A DNA stretch of 64,000 nt from Thalassovita mediterranea. Lineage in GTDB: Bacteria > Pseudomonadota > Alphaproteobacteria > Caulobacterales > Hyphomonadaceae. The notes below the pieces were generated by a model that did not search any database, was not told where the DNA came from, and saw nothing but the letters and a program-made list of their open reading frames with translations. The DNA lies in contig CP080408.1 of NCBI GenBank assembly GCA_019448215.1, positions 2,356,001 through 2,420,000 of the forward strand, read 5' to 3'. A program made the translations under genes and the position numbers. This document shows positions 35,298 to 44,313 of this stretch, piece by piece; the first letter of the stretch is position 1, and each line of letters opens with the position of its first letter.

Positions 35298-36581
35298 ATG
35301 GACAGTCTAAAAATCATTGGCGGACAACCGCTTTCCGGTGAGATCCCGATCTCAGGTGCGAAGAACTCTGCGCTGAAGCTTATGGCGGCCTGCCTGCTGA
35401 CGGCAGAACCGGTGACGCTCACCAATATGCCGAACCTCGCTGACACGCGTTTCCTGTCGCAATTGCTACAGACGCTGGGCGTCGAGGTCTATTGGCCGAA
35501 GGGCGATTCGGAGTGCCGTCTGAACGCTGAAAACCTGACATCGACGATCGCGCCCTATGAGCAGGTCCGCAAGATGCGGGCGAGTTTCAACGTGCTCGGG
35601 CCGATGCTGGCGCGCTATGGCCATGCGACCGTGTCGCTGCCGGGCGGCTGCGCCATCGGTGCGCGCCCTGTCGATCTTCACCTGCAGGCGTTCGAGGCGA
35701 TGGGCGCGGACCTTCTGGTCGAGCAGGGCTATGTAAAAGCGGCCGCAATCCACGGGCTGAAAGGCGCACAGATCGTCTTTCCTTTCGTTTCTGTTGGCGC
35801 GACCGAGCATGCCATGCTGGCAGCAACGCTCGCCAAGGGTGAGACCGTGCTTGAGAATGCCGCGCGGGAGCCTGAGATCGCAGACCTTGCCGATTGCCTC
35901 ATTTCCATGGGCGCAAAGATTGAGGGCGCCGGATCCTCGACCATCACGATCCAGGGCGTCGATGAACTACACGGTACGCATCACAAGGTCATGTCTGACC
36001 GGATCGAAGCGGGCACTTATGCCATGGCGGTCGCAGCTGCGGGTGGGCATGTGACGCTGACCAATGCCCCCGTCGGCGCGCTGAGCGCGCTCAACCATGC
36101 GCTGCGCAATGCCGGCGTGAAGGTCGAGGCCGACAAGGATGCCGGCACGATCGAGATTGAAACGACGGGTCAGCCGCTGGCGGCGGTGAACGTCGATACG
36201 GCGCCGCATCCCGGCTTTCCGACCGACCTGCAGGCCCAGTTCATGGCCCTCATGTCCGTTGCGCGCGGGACGTCCATCATTCGTGAGAATATCTTCGAGA
36301 ACCGGTTCATGCATGCGCCAGAACTCTCGCGTCTTGGTGCGAATATCGCCGTGCGTGGTTCAGAGGCAATCGTGACGGGCGTCGAGAAGCTGAAGGGCGC
36401 GCCAGTCATGGCAACCGATCTGCGCGCCTCTGTCTCTCTTGTCATTGCAGGCCTTGCTGCCCAAGGTGAGACGACGGTCAGCCGTATCTACCACCTCGAT
36501 CGTGGCTTTGAGCGGCTGGAAGAAAAGCTGAGCGCTGTCGGGGCGAATATCCGCCGGACGAGCGAAGAAGATGAAGGCTAG
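35298..36581 (+). CDS. murA: UDP-N-acetylglucosamine 1-carboxyvinyltransferase
   Basis: MurA transfers enolpyruvate from PEP to UDP-GlcNAc, the first committed step of peptidoglycan synthesis. The 427-residue protein opens with the family motif [20 protein letters not shown], and the catalytic Cys lies in [14 protein letters not shown] (Cys118), the residue fosfomycin alkylates. It therefore should be fosfomycin-sensitive. It is followed 14 bp later by the DUF2948 gene, then hisD, the conserved alphaproteobacterial order. Confidence 0.98.
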   Translation: MDSLKIIGGQPLSGEIPISGAKNSALKLMAACLLTAEPVTLTNMPNLADTRFLSQLLQTLGVEVYWPKGDSECRLNAENLTSTIAPYEQVRKMRASFNVLGPMLARYGHATVSLPGGCAIGARPVDLHLQAFEAMGADLLVEQGYVKAAAIHGLKGAQIVFPFVSVGATEHAMLAATLAKGETVLENAAREPEIADLADCLISMGAKIEGAGSSTITIQGVDELHGTHHKVMSDRIEAGTYAMAVAAAGGHVTLTNAPVGALSALNHALRNAGVKVEADKDAGTIEIETTGQPLAAVNVDTAPHPGFPTDLQAQFMALMSVARGTSIIRENIFENRFMHAPELSRLGANIAVRGSEAIVTGVEKLKGAPVMATDLRASVSLVIAGLAAQGETTVSRIYHLDRGFERLEEKLSAVGANIRRTSEEDEG

Positions 36582-36595
36582 GGGCTGAACACGCC

Positions 36596-37054
36596 ATGGC
36601 AACAGATAAACCGCTGCGGCTCATCGCTGAGGATAGCGAAGACCTGAAAATCATTTCAGCCGCTGTGCAGGACTGCGTCATCAAGGCGGAGAATATCAGG
36701 TTTGAGCGCAGCCAGCGTCGCTTTGCGCTCGAAATCAATCGTTTCCGCTGGGAAGATGCCGCCCATAAGAGCAAGCGCGAGCCGAAGACCCGCGTGCGTT
36801 CGCTGCTGGCGTTTGATGGCGTCCTGTCGGTGAAGACGCGGGGTGTTTCGCGCGCTGACCCCGACATGGTCTATTCTTTGCTCGCGGTTGAATTCGAACC
36901 AGATCAGGACCCACCCGGCGGCATTGTGCGCCTTCACTTTGCTGGCGACGGGGAAGTGGAGCTGGCTGTCGAAGTGCTGGATGTGACGCTGCTCGACAGT
37001 GACTATGAATGGACAACGCGGCACACGCCGCAGCATGACCGCAGGAGACGCTAG
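36596..37054 (+). CDS. DUF2948 family protein
   Basis: A 152-residue protein of the family of unknown function that separates murA and hisD in alphaproteobacteria. Recognisable parts are RLIAEDSEDLKIISAAVQDC near the start, RFALEINRFRWED and the C-terminal LHFAGDGEVELAVEVLDVTL. No signal peptide. Its role is unknown; conservation of the neighbourhood suggests a general housekeeping job. The hisD ATG follows two bases after its stop. Confidence 0.92.
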   Translation: MATDKPLRLIAEDSEDLKIISAAVQDCVIKAENIRFERSQRRFALEINRFRWEDAAHKSKREPKTRVRSLLAFDGVLSVKTRGVSRADPDMVYSLLAVEFEPDQDPPGGIVRLHFAGDGEVELAVEVLDVTLLDSDYEWTTRHTPQHDRRRR

Positions 37055-37055
37055 C

Positions 37056-38366
37056 ATGGCCAGGTGGCTGGACGGCACAAAAGGCGACTTTGCAGATGAG
37101 CTCGCAGTCTTCCTCGCTGAGCCGCGCGGAGAGGTCGAGGACGTCGCGCAGACGGTGACGGATGTGCTGGCCGATGTGCGTGCCAAGGGCGGCGAAGCCG
37201 TGGCGCGTTATACGGCCAAGTTCGACCGGCTGACGCTGGACCCTGTCACGCTGCAATCGGACAATGTGGACCTGCATGCGCTGGCGGCTGGCTGCCCGGC
37301 GGACCTGCGAGAGGCTATCGATTATGCGGCTGAGCGCATCACCGCCTATCATGAGCGCCAGCGTCCTTCGGACAATTTCTTCAAGGACGCCGAGGGCATA
37401 GAGCTCGGCTGGCGCTGGACGCCCCTGGACAGTGTGGGCGTCTATGTGCCGGGCGGTCTCGCGTCATATCCGAGCTCTGTCCTGATGAATGCCGTTCCGG
37501 CGAAGCTCGCCGGGGTAAAGCGTGTCGTGATGACGGCGCCGGCGCCGGGCGGGCAGCTCTCCAATGCGGTGGCCTATGCCGCGCTGAAGGCAGGGGTCGA
37601 CGAGTTCTATCCGATTGGCGGGGCGCAGGCCGTGGCGGCGCTGACCTTCGGGGCAGGGCATCTCAAACCCGTCGACAAGATTGTCGGGCCGGGCAATGCC
37701 TATGTCGCCGAAGCCAAGCGGCAGGTTTTTGGCCGTGTCGGCATCGATACGATTGCCGGACCGTCAGAGATTCTGGTCATAGCAGACGATAGCGCGAACC
37801 CTGACTGGATCGCCGCTGACCTGCTCAGCCAGTGCGAGCATGATACGTCTTCCCAGTCGATACTGATCACTGTGGAAAAGCCTGTGGGTAAGTCTGTGGA
37901 AGAAGCTGTGGAAAAGCAGTTGAAATCTCTCTCCACAGAAGTACGCGCGCGCACCTCCTGGGACACGCATGGCGCGATCATCCTTGCGAGGGATCTGGAC
38001 CAGGCCGCGGACATCGCAAACGAGATTGCGGCCGAGCATCTGGAGCTCGCCGTGGGCGATCCGGATATCCTGCTGCCGCAAATCCGGCATGCCGGGGCGG
38101 TCTTCCTTGGCCACCATACGCCAGAGGCCCTGGGCGATTATGTCACCGGGTCGAACCATGTGCTGCCGACAAGCCGAGCGGCGCGTTTCAGCTCTGGCCT
38201 CGGCCTGACCGATTTCATGAAGCGGATGAGTGTGCAGCGGGCTGGCCCTGACGGATTTGCCGCGTTGGCGCCAGCCGTCCTGCGTCTTGCCGAGGCCGAA
38301 GGCCTGCCGGCCCATGCGCGATCTGTTTCCATTCGGACCAATAATGGTGGGAGCGATGGCGGATAA
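37056..38366 (+). CDS. hisD: Histidinol dehydrogenase
   Basis: HisD performs the last two NAD-dependent oxidations of histidine synthesis, histidinol to histidine, in a zinc enzyme. The 436-residue product carries SVGVYVPGGLASYPSSVLMN, IVGPGNAYVAEAKR, DLLSQCEHD (zinc Gln/His), AAEHLEL and the C-terminal HARSVSIR. ATG 37056 follows CAGGAGACG and is preferred to an in-frame start at 36999. A 12 bp imperfect tandem repeat lies inside the gene near 37871. It overlaps the next gene by about 11 bp. Confidence 0.97.
   Translation: MARWLDGTKGDFADELAVFLAEPRGEVEDVAQTVTDVLADVRAKGGEAVARYTAKFDRLTLDPVTLQSDNVDLHALAAGCPADLREAIDYAAERITAYHERQRPSDNFFKDAEGIELGWRWTPLDSVGVYVPGGLASYPSSVLMNAVPAKLAGVKRVVMTAPAPGGQLSNAVAYAALKAGVDEFYPIGGAQAVAALTFGAGHLKPVDKIVGPGNAYVAEAKRQVFGRVGIDTIAGPSEILVIADDSANPDWIAADLLSQCEHDTSSQSILITVEKPVGKSVEEAVEKQLKSLSTEVRARTSWDTHGAIILARDLDQAADIANEIAAEHLELAVGDPDILLPQIRHAGAVFLGHHTPEALGDYVTGSNHVLPTSRAARFSSGLGLTDFMKRMSVQRAGPDGFAALAPAVLRLAEAEGLPAHARSVSIRTNNGGSDGG
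37872..37919 (+). repeat. hisD: Four imperfect 12 bp tandem repeats inside hisD
   Basis: Units of GTG-GAA-AAG-xCx type recur every 12 bases: GTGGAAAAGCCT, GTGGGTAAGTCT, GTGGAAGAAGCT, GTGGAAAAGCAG. They encode V-E/G-K/E-x four times on a charged surface helix of the protein (VEKPVGKSVEEAVEKQ). Confidence 0.7.
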
Positions 38367-38844
38367 GCGACTTGTTGCCGTCGAGATCGATGAAGAGACG
38401 CTCTCATCGAGCGGGCCGGATGCGGAGCATGAGCGGCGCGTCGCCATCTTTGACCTGATCGAGGAAAACTCTTTCGGGGTGAGAGACGATGACCGCGGGC
38501 CATATGTGCTTCATCTCTCCATGATGGAGCGCAAGCTCGTCTTCGATATCAGGCTGGAGGACCAGACGAAGGTCCATATGTTCATCCTGTCGATCTCTCC
38601 CTTCCGGGGGATCATCCGCGACTATTTCATGATCTGCGAGAATTATTATTCGGCGATCAAGACCCAGTCACCGCATCAAATCGAGGCCATCGATATGGCG
38701 CGGCGGGGTATTCACAATGAAGGCTCAAACCTTCTTGCCGAGCGGCTGGAGAACAAGATTGATGTCGATTTCGATACGTCGCGTCGTCTGTTCACGCTGA
38801 TCTGCGCGCTGCATGCTGGACAGACCCGGTCGCCCGCACCTTAG
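38356..38844 (+). CDS. UPF0262 family protein
   Basis: A 162-residue protein of the alphaproteobacterial UPF0262 family, recognised by VEIDEETL at the start, VLHLSMMERKLVFDI, ISPFRGIIRDYFMICENYY and ARRGIHNEGSNLL. Function unknown. The start at 38356 (MADKRLVA) overlaps the hisD end; ATG 38344 is an alternative without a ribosome site. Its stop overlaps the convergent kinase gene by four bases. Confidence 0.9.
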   Translation: MADKRLVAVEIDEETLSSSGPDAEHERRVAIFDLIEENSFGVRDDDRGPYVLHLSMMERKLVFDIRLEDQTKVHMFILSISPFRGIIRDYFMICENYYSAIKTQSPHQIEAIDMARRGIHNEGSNLLAERLENKIDVDFDTSRRLFTLICALHAGQTRSPAP

Positions 38845-39881
38845 GACTTGGGGAAAGCCAGATCCGGCGATGGCTCCATCGGATGGAGCAGCCTGGCCGT
38901 GAGGTTGAGGCGCAGGCCATCATCCTCAAACACCCGGTCAACCGTGAGATTTGGCATGAAGTTGAAGAGCTGGGAGCCGAAGCCCTGATTGTCAGGCGAA
39001 GTTACACCTGAAAGCCCGCTTTCCTTCCAGCAGACCTTTACAGAGTGCGCGTCATCGCCATGCGCGGTTTCAATGCGGAGCTTGCCTTCTGGCACGGAGA
39101 AGCAGCCATATTTGGCGGCGTTGGTCGCCATTTCGTGCACGAGAAGAGAAGCATGCTGCGCGCCGCGCGGGCTGAGGCGTACATCGGGACCGCAAATGGT
39201 AACGCGTTCACTGTCGCGCCCGCAGAACTGGTCCAGTCCGTCTTTCAGGATGGAATGGAGCCAGAGACCTTCCCAATTGTGATCGCGCAGCTGGTCGTGC
39301 GTGCGCCCCATGGCTGTTAGGCGGGCGGCGAACTCATTGCGGAACTCTTCAATGGTTTCGGCCTGGCTGCCAGATAGCATCGCGACGGCCTGGATGACCG
39401 AGAAGATGTTCTTCACCCGGTGGTCGAGTTCCTGCTGGATGATCTCGTTTCGCTGGCGGAGCTTGTCGGCTTCGGTGATGTCTTCAGCGTGCTGGACGAT
39501 ATAGGCGACCTCGCCGTCGACGCCGTAATAGGGTGTCTGGATGCACTGCCAGCATTTGGTGCTGACCGTGCCGTCGGCATGGCGGAAATGGTAATAGGTG
39601 CGCTCAAGCCGGGTGGTTTCTCCGTTCAATGCGCGGATGAAGCTTTCGCGGACAGGCGCTGTGCGGTCATCTGTGTCGGGGAAGGCGTGGAAGACGTTCT
39701 TGCCAATCAGATCGGGCAGTTTGCGCTCAACAGAGTCTAGATAGGCCTGGTTCGCGTAGATGATCGTCAGGCTGCGATCCATGATCATGTACGGCGTCAG
39801 CATACCGTCCACGAGATGGCGGAAATTCAGGAAGGCCGAGCCTGCAGGCAAGGCATTATGGGTCGCAAGACGATGCGGCAT
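38841..39881 (-). CDS. PAS-domain HWE-family sensor histidine kinase
   Basis: The 346-residue soluble kinase has an N-terminal PAS domain (LTPYMIMDRSLTIIYANQAY to YIVQHAEDIT), the H-box ELDHRVKNIFSVIQAVAML and an HWE-type ATPase with HEMATNAAKYGCFS and VCWKESG, where the His and W-x-E give the family its name. These kinases commonly feed the general stress response of alphaproteobacteria. No receiver protein is adjacent. ATG 39881 is used; GTG 39890 is also in frame. Confidence 0.93.
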   Translation of the reverse strand: MPHRLATHNALPAGSAFLNFRHLVDGMLTPYMIMDRSLTIIYANQAYLDSVERKLPDLIGKNVFHAFPDTDDRTAPVRESFIRALNGETTRLERTYYHFRHADGTVSTKCWQCIQTPYYGVDGEVAYIVQHAEDITEADKLRQRNEIIQQELDHRVKNIFSVIQAVAMLSGSQAETIEEFRNEFAARLTAMGRTHDQLRDHNWEGLWLHSILKDGLDQFCGRDSERVTICGPDVRLSPRGAQHASLLVHEMATNAAKYGCFSVPEGKLRIETAHGDDAHSVKVCWKESGLSGVTSPDNQGFGSQLFNFMPNLTVDRVFEDDGLRLNLTARLLHPMEPSPDLAFPKS

Positions 39882-40073
39882 CACACACACCCGGAATTGA
39901 ATTTTGCCTGATCTGACACCAAATTCCTCTCCAAGCCGTTACTAGACGTGAGGCGCGGGGTAGCCGCGTTGCCTTTTACGGCTTGCCCTTCCAGGTGACG
40001 AAAGTTACGAACCGCGCCATATCTGGCCCGCAGGGATGGTTTGACAGTCGCTGTGGCTGAACAAGGAGTGCCA

Positions 40074-40292
40074 ATGTCAAAAGAAGAACTGATCGAGTTC
40101 AACGGAACGATCATGGAACTGCTGCCGAACGCGACTTTCCGCGTGAAGCTGGAAAATGATCACGAAATCATCGGCTATACGGCCGGCAAGATGCGCAAGA
40201 ACCGCATCCGCATCCTGACGGGCGACAAGGTGCTCGTTGAAATGACGCCTTATGATCTGACCAAGGGCCGGATCACCTATCGCTTCAAATAG
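40074..40292 (+). CDS. infA: Translation initiation factor IF-1
   Basis: A 72-residue OB-fold protein ([20 protein letters not shown], then [20 protein letters not shown] and KGRITYRFK) that binds the A site of the 30S subunit during initiation. Length and sequence are standard for the family. AAGGAG precedes ATG 40074. A TTGACA at 40041 is likely a -35 only by chance, since no -10 fits before the start. maf follows three bases after its stop. Confidence 0.98.
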   Translation: MSKEELIEFNGTIMELLPNATFRVKLENDHEIIGYTAGKMRKNRIRILTGDKVLVEMTPYDLTKGRITYRFK

Positions 40293-40294
40293 TC

Positions 40295-40903
40295 ATGATG
40301 CCAGCGACGCGCGCGCCCCTGATCCTGGCGAGCGCGAGTCCACGGCGGCTCGACTTGCTGGCGCAGGCCGGAATTGCACCAGACCACGTCCGGCCTGCCG
40401 ATATTGATGAAACCCCGCTAAAAGACGAAATGCCCGCTGCGCTGGCTGAACGCCTGGCGCGCGAAAAGGCGTTGCACGTGCACGATGCTGGCAGCTTTAC
40501 GCTGGCCGGTGACACAGTCGTGGCGATGGGGCGGCGCATTCTGCCCAAGGCGACTGATACGGCTGAAGTCATTGATTGCCTGAAAATGCTGTCTGGCCGC
40601 GCGCATCAGGTGATTTCTGGCCTTGCTGTCTGTGCGCCGGATGGGCGGATGTCCGTGCGGGTTGTCCGCTCCCGCGTCCTGTTCAAACGCCTCACCGATG
40701 ATGAAATCGAGCACTATGCCAATGCTGGCGACGGTGTCGGCAAGGCGGGCGGCTATGCCATTCAGGGGCAGGCGGCGCCTTTTGTGCGCCGGATCAACGG
40801 ATCATACACAGCGATTGTGGGCCTGCCGCTCTATGAGGCGGTATCCATGCTGCAGGGGCTCGGCTATCTGAGCGGCGCGGCCTTACCAAGCGGCGCCGAA
40901 TAA
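40295..40903 (+). CDS. Maf-family nucleoside triphosphate pyrophosphatase
   Basis: The 202-residue product starts with LILASASPRRLDLLAQAG, the signature of Maf proteins that hydrolyse non-canonical or UTP/dTTP nucleotides, and continues with DETPLKDE, LAREKA, LAGDTVVAMG and GRAHQVISGL. A short KAGGYAIQGQ with the conserved Gly-Tyr follows. It forms an operon with infA. Two ATGs (40295, 40298) are possible. The last 40 bp overlap the convergent chaperone-like gene. Confidence 0.94.
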   Translation: MMPATRAPLILASASPRRLDLLAQAGIAPDHVRPADIDETPLKDEMPAALAERLAREKALHVHDAGSFTLAGDTVVAMGRRILPKATDTAEVIDCLKMLSGRAHQVISGLAVCAPDGRMSVRVVRSRVLFKRLTDDEIEHYANAGDGVGKAGGYAIQGQAAPFVRRINGSYTAIVGLPLYEAVSMLQGLGYLSGAALPSGAE

Positions 40904-41694
40904 CGCACCAGGTCGGCACGCCCGCTCTCATGCTGCGGAGCATGGGTGTTGGTCAGGCTGGCGGAGACCATTGCATTTTCTGGAATGGGCTGAGCCAGCG
41001 GGATGAGGAACATCCGCCGTGTCTCTGGAAGCACAACAAGGCTGGCCAGGGGCAGGGACGTGCTTTCGCCATTCGCGTCCATCTGGACCGCGCCTTGAAG
41101 GCGCGCATGGGCGGTACCTGTATTTGAGACTGTCAGACGAAGCGCGGTTGAGCCGTCTGCGAACATGACGCGCGCAATCGACTCTATGACGGGCAGGCTC
41201 TCTGCGTCCGGGCCCGTCAGATAAATGAGGCTGGTTTCCTCGATCTTTCGAAGAATACTGCCGCCGTCCGACGTCGTCACGGGTGCGATGGCTGAGGCGA
41301 GGAGGGCAGTCCGGCGCGAGGCAGTCGGCGGTGCCGTGTCAGGGATCTTGATGTCGACGAGGATTTCGCGGGTTTCGCCGGGCGCGAGTGAGACATAGGC
41401 GGGGCTGAAGCGGACCCAGTCTGTCATGCTGTCCGGCGCATTGCCGGGCGGTTCAAGTTCGAGCTGACCGTCTGCGCGAATGGTCCAGTCAGCAAGACCG
41501 ATGGTGAGTTCGACCGTCTCGTCTGGGCTGTCGTTCTGCAGGGTGACGTGGGCGCGTTCGCGGTCTCCGGGGGCGGCACGCAGTTCCAGCGATGTCGGCT
41601 CAAGCGATACCTGCCTGCCATGGGCGGGAATGGAAATACCGGCAAGGCAGGCAAGCAGGAGGAGGCCTGCGCGAATTGAGCGGGTGAGCTTCAT
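40864..41694 (-). CDS. Exported pilus-chaperone-like protein
   Basis: A 276-residue protein with a signal peptide (MKLTRSIRAGLLLLACLAGI, cleaved near AHG) and an immunoglobulin-like N-terminal domain (VSLEPTSLELRAAPGDRERA, then HVTLQNDSPDETVELTIG) typical of periplasmic PapD-like chaperones. A second domain follows (ALRLTVSNTGTAHARLQGAV). No usher or pilin gene is nearby. It is convergent with maf and divergent from the phosphatase gene. Function inferred only from the fold. Confidence 0.75.
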   Translation of the reverse strand: MKLTRSIRAGLLLLACLAGISIPAHGRQVSLEPTSLELRAAPGDRERAHVTLQNDSPDETVELTIGLADWTIRADGQLELEPPGNAPDSMTDWVRFSPAYVSLAPGETREILVDIKIPDTAPPTASRRTALLASAIAPVTTSDGGSILRKIEETSLIYLTGPDAESLPVIESIARVMFADGSTALRLTVSNTGTAHARLQGAVQMDANGESTSLPLASLVVLPETRRMFLIPLAQPIPENAMVSASLTNTHAPQHESGRADLVRYSAPLGKAAPLR

Positions 41695-41830
41695 GTCCTG
41701 TCCCAGCTGGCCGGTCGCATTACGGTGCGCTGATGGTGAAGCTAGGTGGACCCGGTTACCGGGGGGTTTAGAGGGCCAGCGTGCGCGCCAAGCTTGCGCG
41801 GACCGCCGGGCTTGGGTAGCCAAAACAGCG

Positions 41831-42568
41831 ATGACCCAGCCTGACCAAGAGCCTGAGCGCAAAGCGCCGCCCAAGAAAAAGAAGAAGCGCAAGAAGCCGC
41901 CTCACATCGCAGCCGATCTGACGACGGCGGATGGGCGCCGCCGCGCGCAGTTGGAGATGGTGCTGGGCGACCATGGATTTCTGCGCGAAGGCTTCCAGAA
42001 CCTGCACCAGATCAGCCCTGAAATGTGGCGGTCGAACCAGCCGAACCCCCGCCAGGTGGCCGAGCATGCGAGCGCGCGCGGCATCAAGACGATCATCAAT
42101 CTGCGCGGTGAGAGCACGAAGGGCTATTACCTTCTTGAGAAGGAAGCCTGTGACGCCGTGGGTATCACGCTCGTCGATTTTCAGGTGTTCTCACGCGACA
42201 CGCCTAAGCCCGAGCGTATCGAGGCCGCCCGCGACCTGTTCGAGACCATCGAGTATCCAGCGCTCATGCATTGCAAATCGGGCGCGGACCGGGCCGGCCT
42301 GATGAGCGCACTCTATATGATCTTCCGTCAGGACATGCCGGTCGAGAAGGCACTGAAGCAACTGTCTGGCCGTTACCTGCATGTGAAATCCGGCAAGACC
42401 GGAATGCTGGACGCCTTTTTCGAGGCCTATCTGGACAGCTCGCGCGAGACGGGAAAAGACTTTATGGCGTGGGTCAATGAAGACTATGATCGCGACGCGG
42501 TGAAGGCTGAATTCCTTCGGAAGCGGCAGGGGCGGATCAGCTTCGACCGGATTCTCCGCCGGGAATAA
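41831..42568 (+). CDS. Dual-specificity/tyrosine phosphatase-like protein
   Basis: The 245-residue protein has the CX5R active-site loop HCKSGADRAGL (Cys nucleophile about residue 148) preceded by IINLRGESTKGYYLLEKEA, a sequence typical of this bacterial subgroup. The first 35 residues are Lys/Pro-rich (KAPPKKKKKRKKPPH) and may contact membrane or nucleic acid. Expected to remove phosphate from tyrosine, phosphoinositide or lipid. The start at 41831 is chosen at MTQPDQEP; the open frame upstream overlaps the opposite gene. Confidence 0.88.
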   Translation: MTQPDQEPERKAPPKKKKKRKKPPHIAADLTTADGRRRAQLEMVLGDHGFLREGFQNLHQISPEMWRSNQPNPRQVAEHASARGIKTIINLRGESTKGYYLLEKEACDAVGITLVDFQVFSRDTPKPERIEAARDLFETIEYPALMHCKSGADRAGLMSALYMIFRQDMPVEKALKQLSGRYLHVKSGKTGMLDAFFEAYLDSSRETGKDFMAWVNEDYDRDAVKAEFLRKRQGRISFDRILRRE

Positions 42569-42642
42569 ACTCAGTCTTTTCTGGAATCTCCAGAGGGTTC
42601 GTGAGAAGACTAAAGCCTAGAAAGCCTCAGAAGGAAGCCACC

Positions 42643-42948
42643 ATGAAACTCCCAGTCTCAGTCCTGCTTGCCAGCATCGCCCTAGCGGCCTGTGACGGTA
42701 GCTCAAGAGACCGGGCAGCGATCATGGAGTTCTGCGAGACTGAAGTTGGCATGGAGAAGGCGGAATGCGAGTGCCTGACCGATGCAGCCGAGGAAAAGCT
42801 GGACGACGAGCTGTTCGCCAAATTTGCGGAAATTGCCCGCAATAATGGCGAGGGCGATGTAGCCATCTCCGGCAATTCGGCAGATGAGCAGCGTCAGGTT
42901 TTCGAGTTCATTCTGGAGGCGGCACCGCGCTGCGTGTTTGGTCAGTGA
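42643..42948 (+). CDS. Small lipoprotein
   Basis: A 101-residue protein with a lipoprotein signal (MKLPVSVLLASIALAACDG, lipobox LAAC) and a small acidic domain with four Cys (FCETEVG, ECECLTD, APRC). The ribosome site is AGAAGGAAG. No family recognised; the Cys spacing suggests disulfides in the periplasm. Transcribed in the same direction as the phosphatase upstream. Confidence 0.75.
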   Translation: MKLPVSVLLASIALAACDGSSRDRAAIMEFCETEVGMEKAECECLTDAAEEKLDDELFAKFAEIARNNGEGDVAISGNSADEQRQVFEFILEAAPRCVFGQ

Positions 42949-42987
42949 TAACCCAGCGGCCAGACTTTCTTATTGGGGGAATACGGA

Positions 42988-43260
42988 ATGAAATTCTTTA
43001 TTATCAATAGCTTCCGGGCGATGGTTTATATCGCTTACCTTGCGATCATCGTGTGCGGCGTTCTGCTTGGAATCTACCAGCATGGGCAGTTCGCTGCTGG
43101 TTACGGCCTTACCGGCGATATTGCACGTGTTGCAGAGATCGCAGGTTTCACGATTGCGGGCTGGATTGTGGCCAGCGTGATCTGTGGTCTGATCGTCGCC
43201 GTTCTCGATATCCGCGACGATATCAATGACCGCCTGCCTGACGCCCGTCGCGACAGCTAG
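42988..43260 (+). CDS. Small membrane protein, two helices
   Basis: A 90-residue product with helices at AMVYIAYLAIIVCGVLLGIY and AGFTIAGWIVASVICGLIVA, and a charged tail (DDINDRLPDARR). ATG 42988 follows TTGGGGGA; an in-frame TTG at 42973 is possible. Nothing more can be said; it is likely an inner-membrane protein with unknown partners. Confidence 0.65.
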   Translation: MKFFIINSFRAMVYIAYLAIIVCGVLLGIYQHGQFAAGYGLTGDIARVAEIAGFTIAGWIVASVICGLIVAVLDIRDDINDRLPDARRDS

Positions 43261-43286
43261 GCACTGATCGAACTGGATTTGCACGG

Positions 43287-43313
43287 CGTGGTGGGACACG
43301 ATGTCCTGCCACG
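43287..43313. terminator. Hairpin after the small membrane protein gene
   Basis: CGTGGTGGGACA and TGTCCTGCCACG pair over 12 positions with two G-U pairs around a CGA loop, 26 bp after the preceding stop. Only a weak T-run follows (CCATTTCC), so termination is possible but not certain. Confidence 0.35.
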
Positions 43314-43396
43314 GCCATTTCCATTCGACTTGGACCCGGGCTGCATGCTTATTCTGACGGCGTGACTTCATTGTTTTCGCAAGCAGGGTAGCGGCC

Positions 43397-44278
43397 TTGG
43401 CCTTACACACCGCCTCCATCTCGAGAGACGCTTTTCGCCATGCGCGCACGGTGGCGATCCCGACATTGCCGGGCCTGCTTCTCATGGCCGCCGCCGTCTT
43501 TGCGCAGAGCTATGTGAACCGGTTGGCGAATGAGGGCGGCGAGCCGGTATTCTACTGGTTCGCCATGGGGCTTCTGGTGATCTTCGTCGGAAGCTTCTGG
43601 TCTGCGACCATGTACCGGAAACTGCTGCCGGAGGCCGGTACGTCAGGCGTGTTCGGGGATGCGAGCCGGCTGTTTCTCGCCAATCTTGCGGTCTACGGAC
43701 TCTATTTCATCCTGCTCTTCCTGATAACGCTGTTCTTCTCCATCTTCGCCGGCGTTCTGATCGATGCGTCGGGCTATGACCCGTCGCAGAGTGGCCAGGC
43801 GGCGGACGAGGTGTGGCGGTCAATAGATGCGCTGTCCGGCTCTGGCGCGGCGATCATCCTGTACCTGTTGCTGCTGGTTTCGGCCGGTGCGCTGATCTGG
43901 CTGGGGCTGCGGCTTTTCCTGTTCGGGGCGGCGACGATTGCAGAGCGTCATGTCACGATCTTTCGCAGCTGGCCGTGGACGGCGAAACATGTCTCGAAAC
44001 TCGCTCTTCTATGGGTTGGAGTGCAGCTCCTGCCCTGGCTTGTCTTGTCGCTGATCGCGTCTGTTGTTCTTCACGCAGGCGGGATCATGACCGTCATCAG
44101 CGTTTACGCGCCGCCGCCACAGTCAGCCGAAGCGCTGGGCGATTTTGAATTTGCAGGCCTTGCCGCGCTCGCTTTCCTGATCCTTGCGCCTTTCTACTGG
44201 CTAGGACACGGGCTGGCGGTCGCGCTTTATCAGCGTCTGGCCCCCACCCGTGTTGACGCGGAGACGACTTTCGGCTGA
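43397..44278 (+). CDS. Multi-helix membrane protein (paralogue of the next gene)
   Basis: A 293-residue protein with about six membrane helices (TLPGLLLMAAAVFAQSYV to LAALAFLILAPFYWLGH). It starts at a TTG (43397); no better start is visible, so the N-terminus is uncertain. The central region LGLRLFLFGAATIAERHV, then FRSWPWTAKHVSKL matches a similar stretch of the next protein (RLSPAAGLTI... NAWGASRGRF), suggesting distant paralogy. No transport motif was recognised. Confidence 0.65.
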   Translation: MALHTASISRDAFRHARTVAIPTLPGLLLMAAAVFAQSYVNRLANEGGEPVFYWFAMGLLVIFVGSFWSATMYRKLLPEAGTSGVFGDASRLFLANLAVYGLYFILLFLITLFFSIFAGVLIDASGYDPSQSGQAADEVWRSIDALSGSGAAIILYLLLLVSAGALIWLGLRLFLFGAATIAERHVTIFRSWPWTAKHVSKLALLWVGVQLLPWLVLSLIASVVLHAGGIMTVISVYAPPPQSAEALGDFEFAGLAALAFLILAPFYWLGHGLAVALYQRLAPTRVDAETTFG

Positions 44279-44313
44279 TTGCTGAGGCTGTATCAGGTCC
44301 GGGGAGGGGCAGG

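Noticed and set aside
37871-37935. TGTGGAAAA units resembling DnaA boxes (TTATCCACA) in hisD
   Set aside because: They match only TGTGGA, recur at a codon-phased 12 bp interval, and encode a charged helix. They look like a coding repeat rather than an origin.
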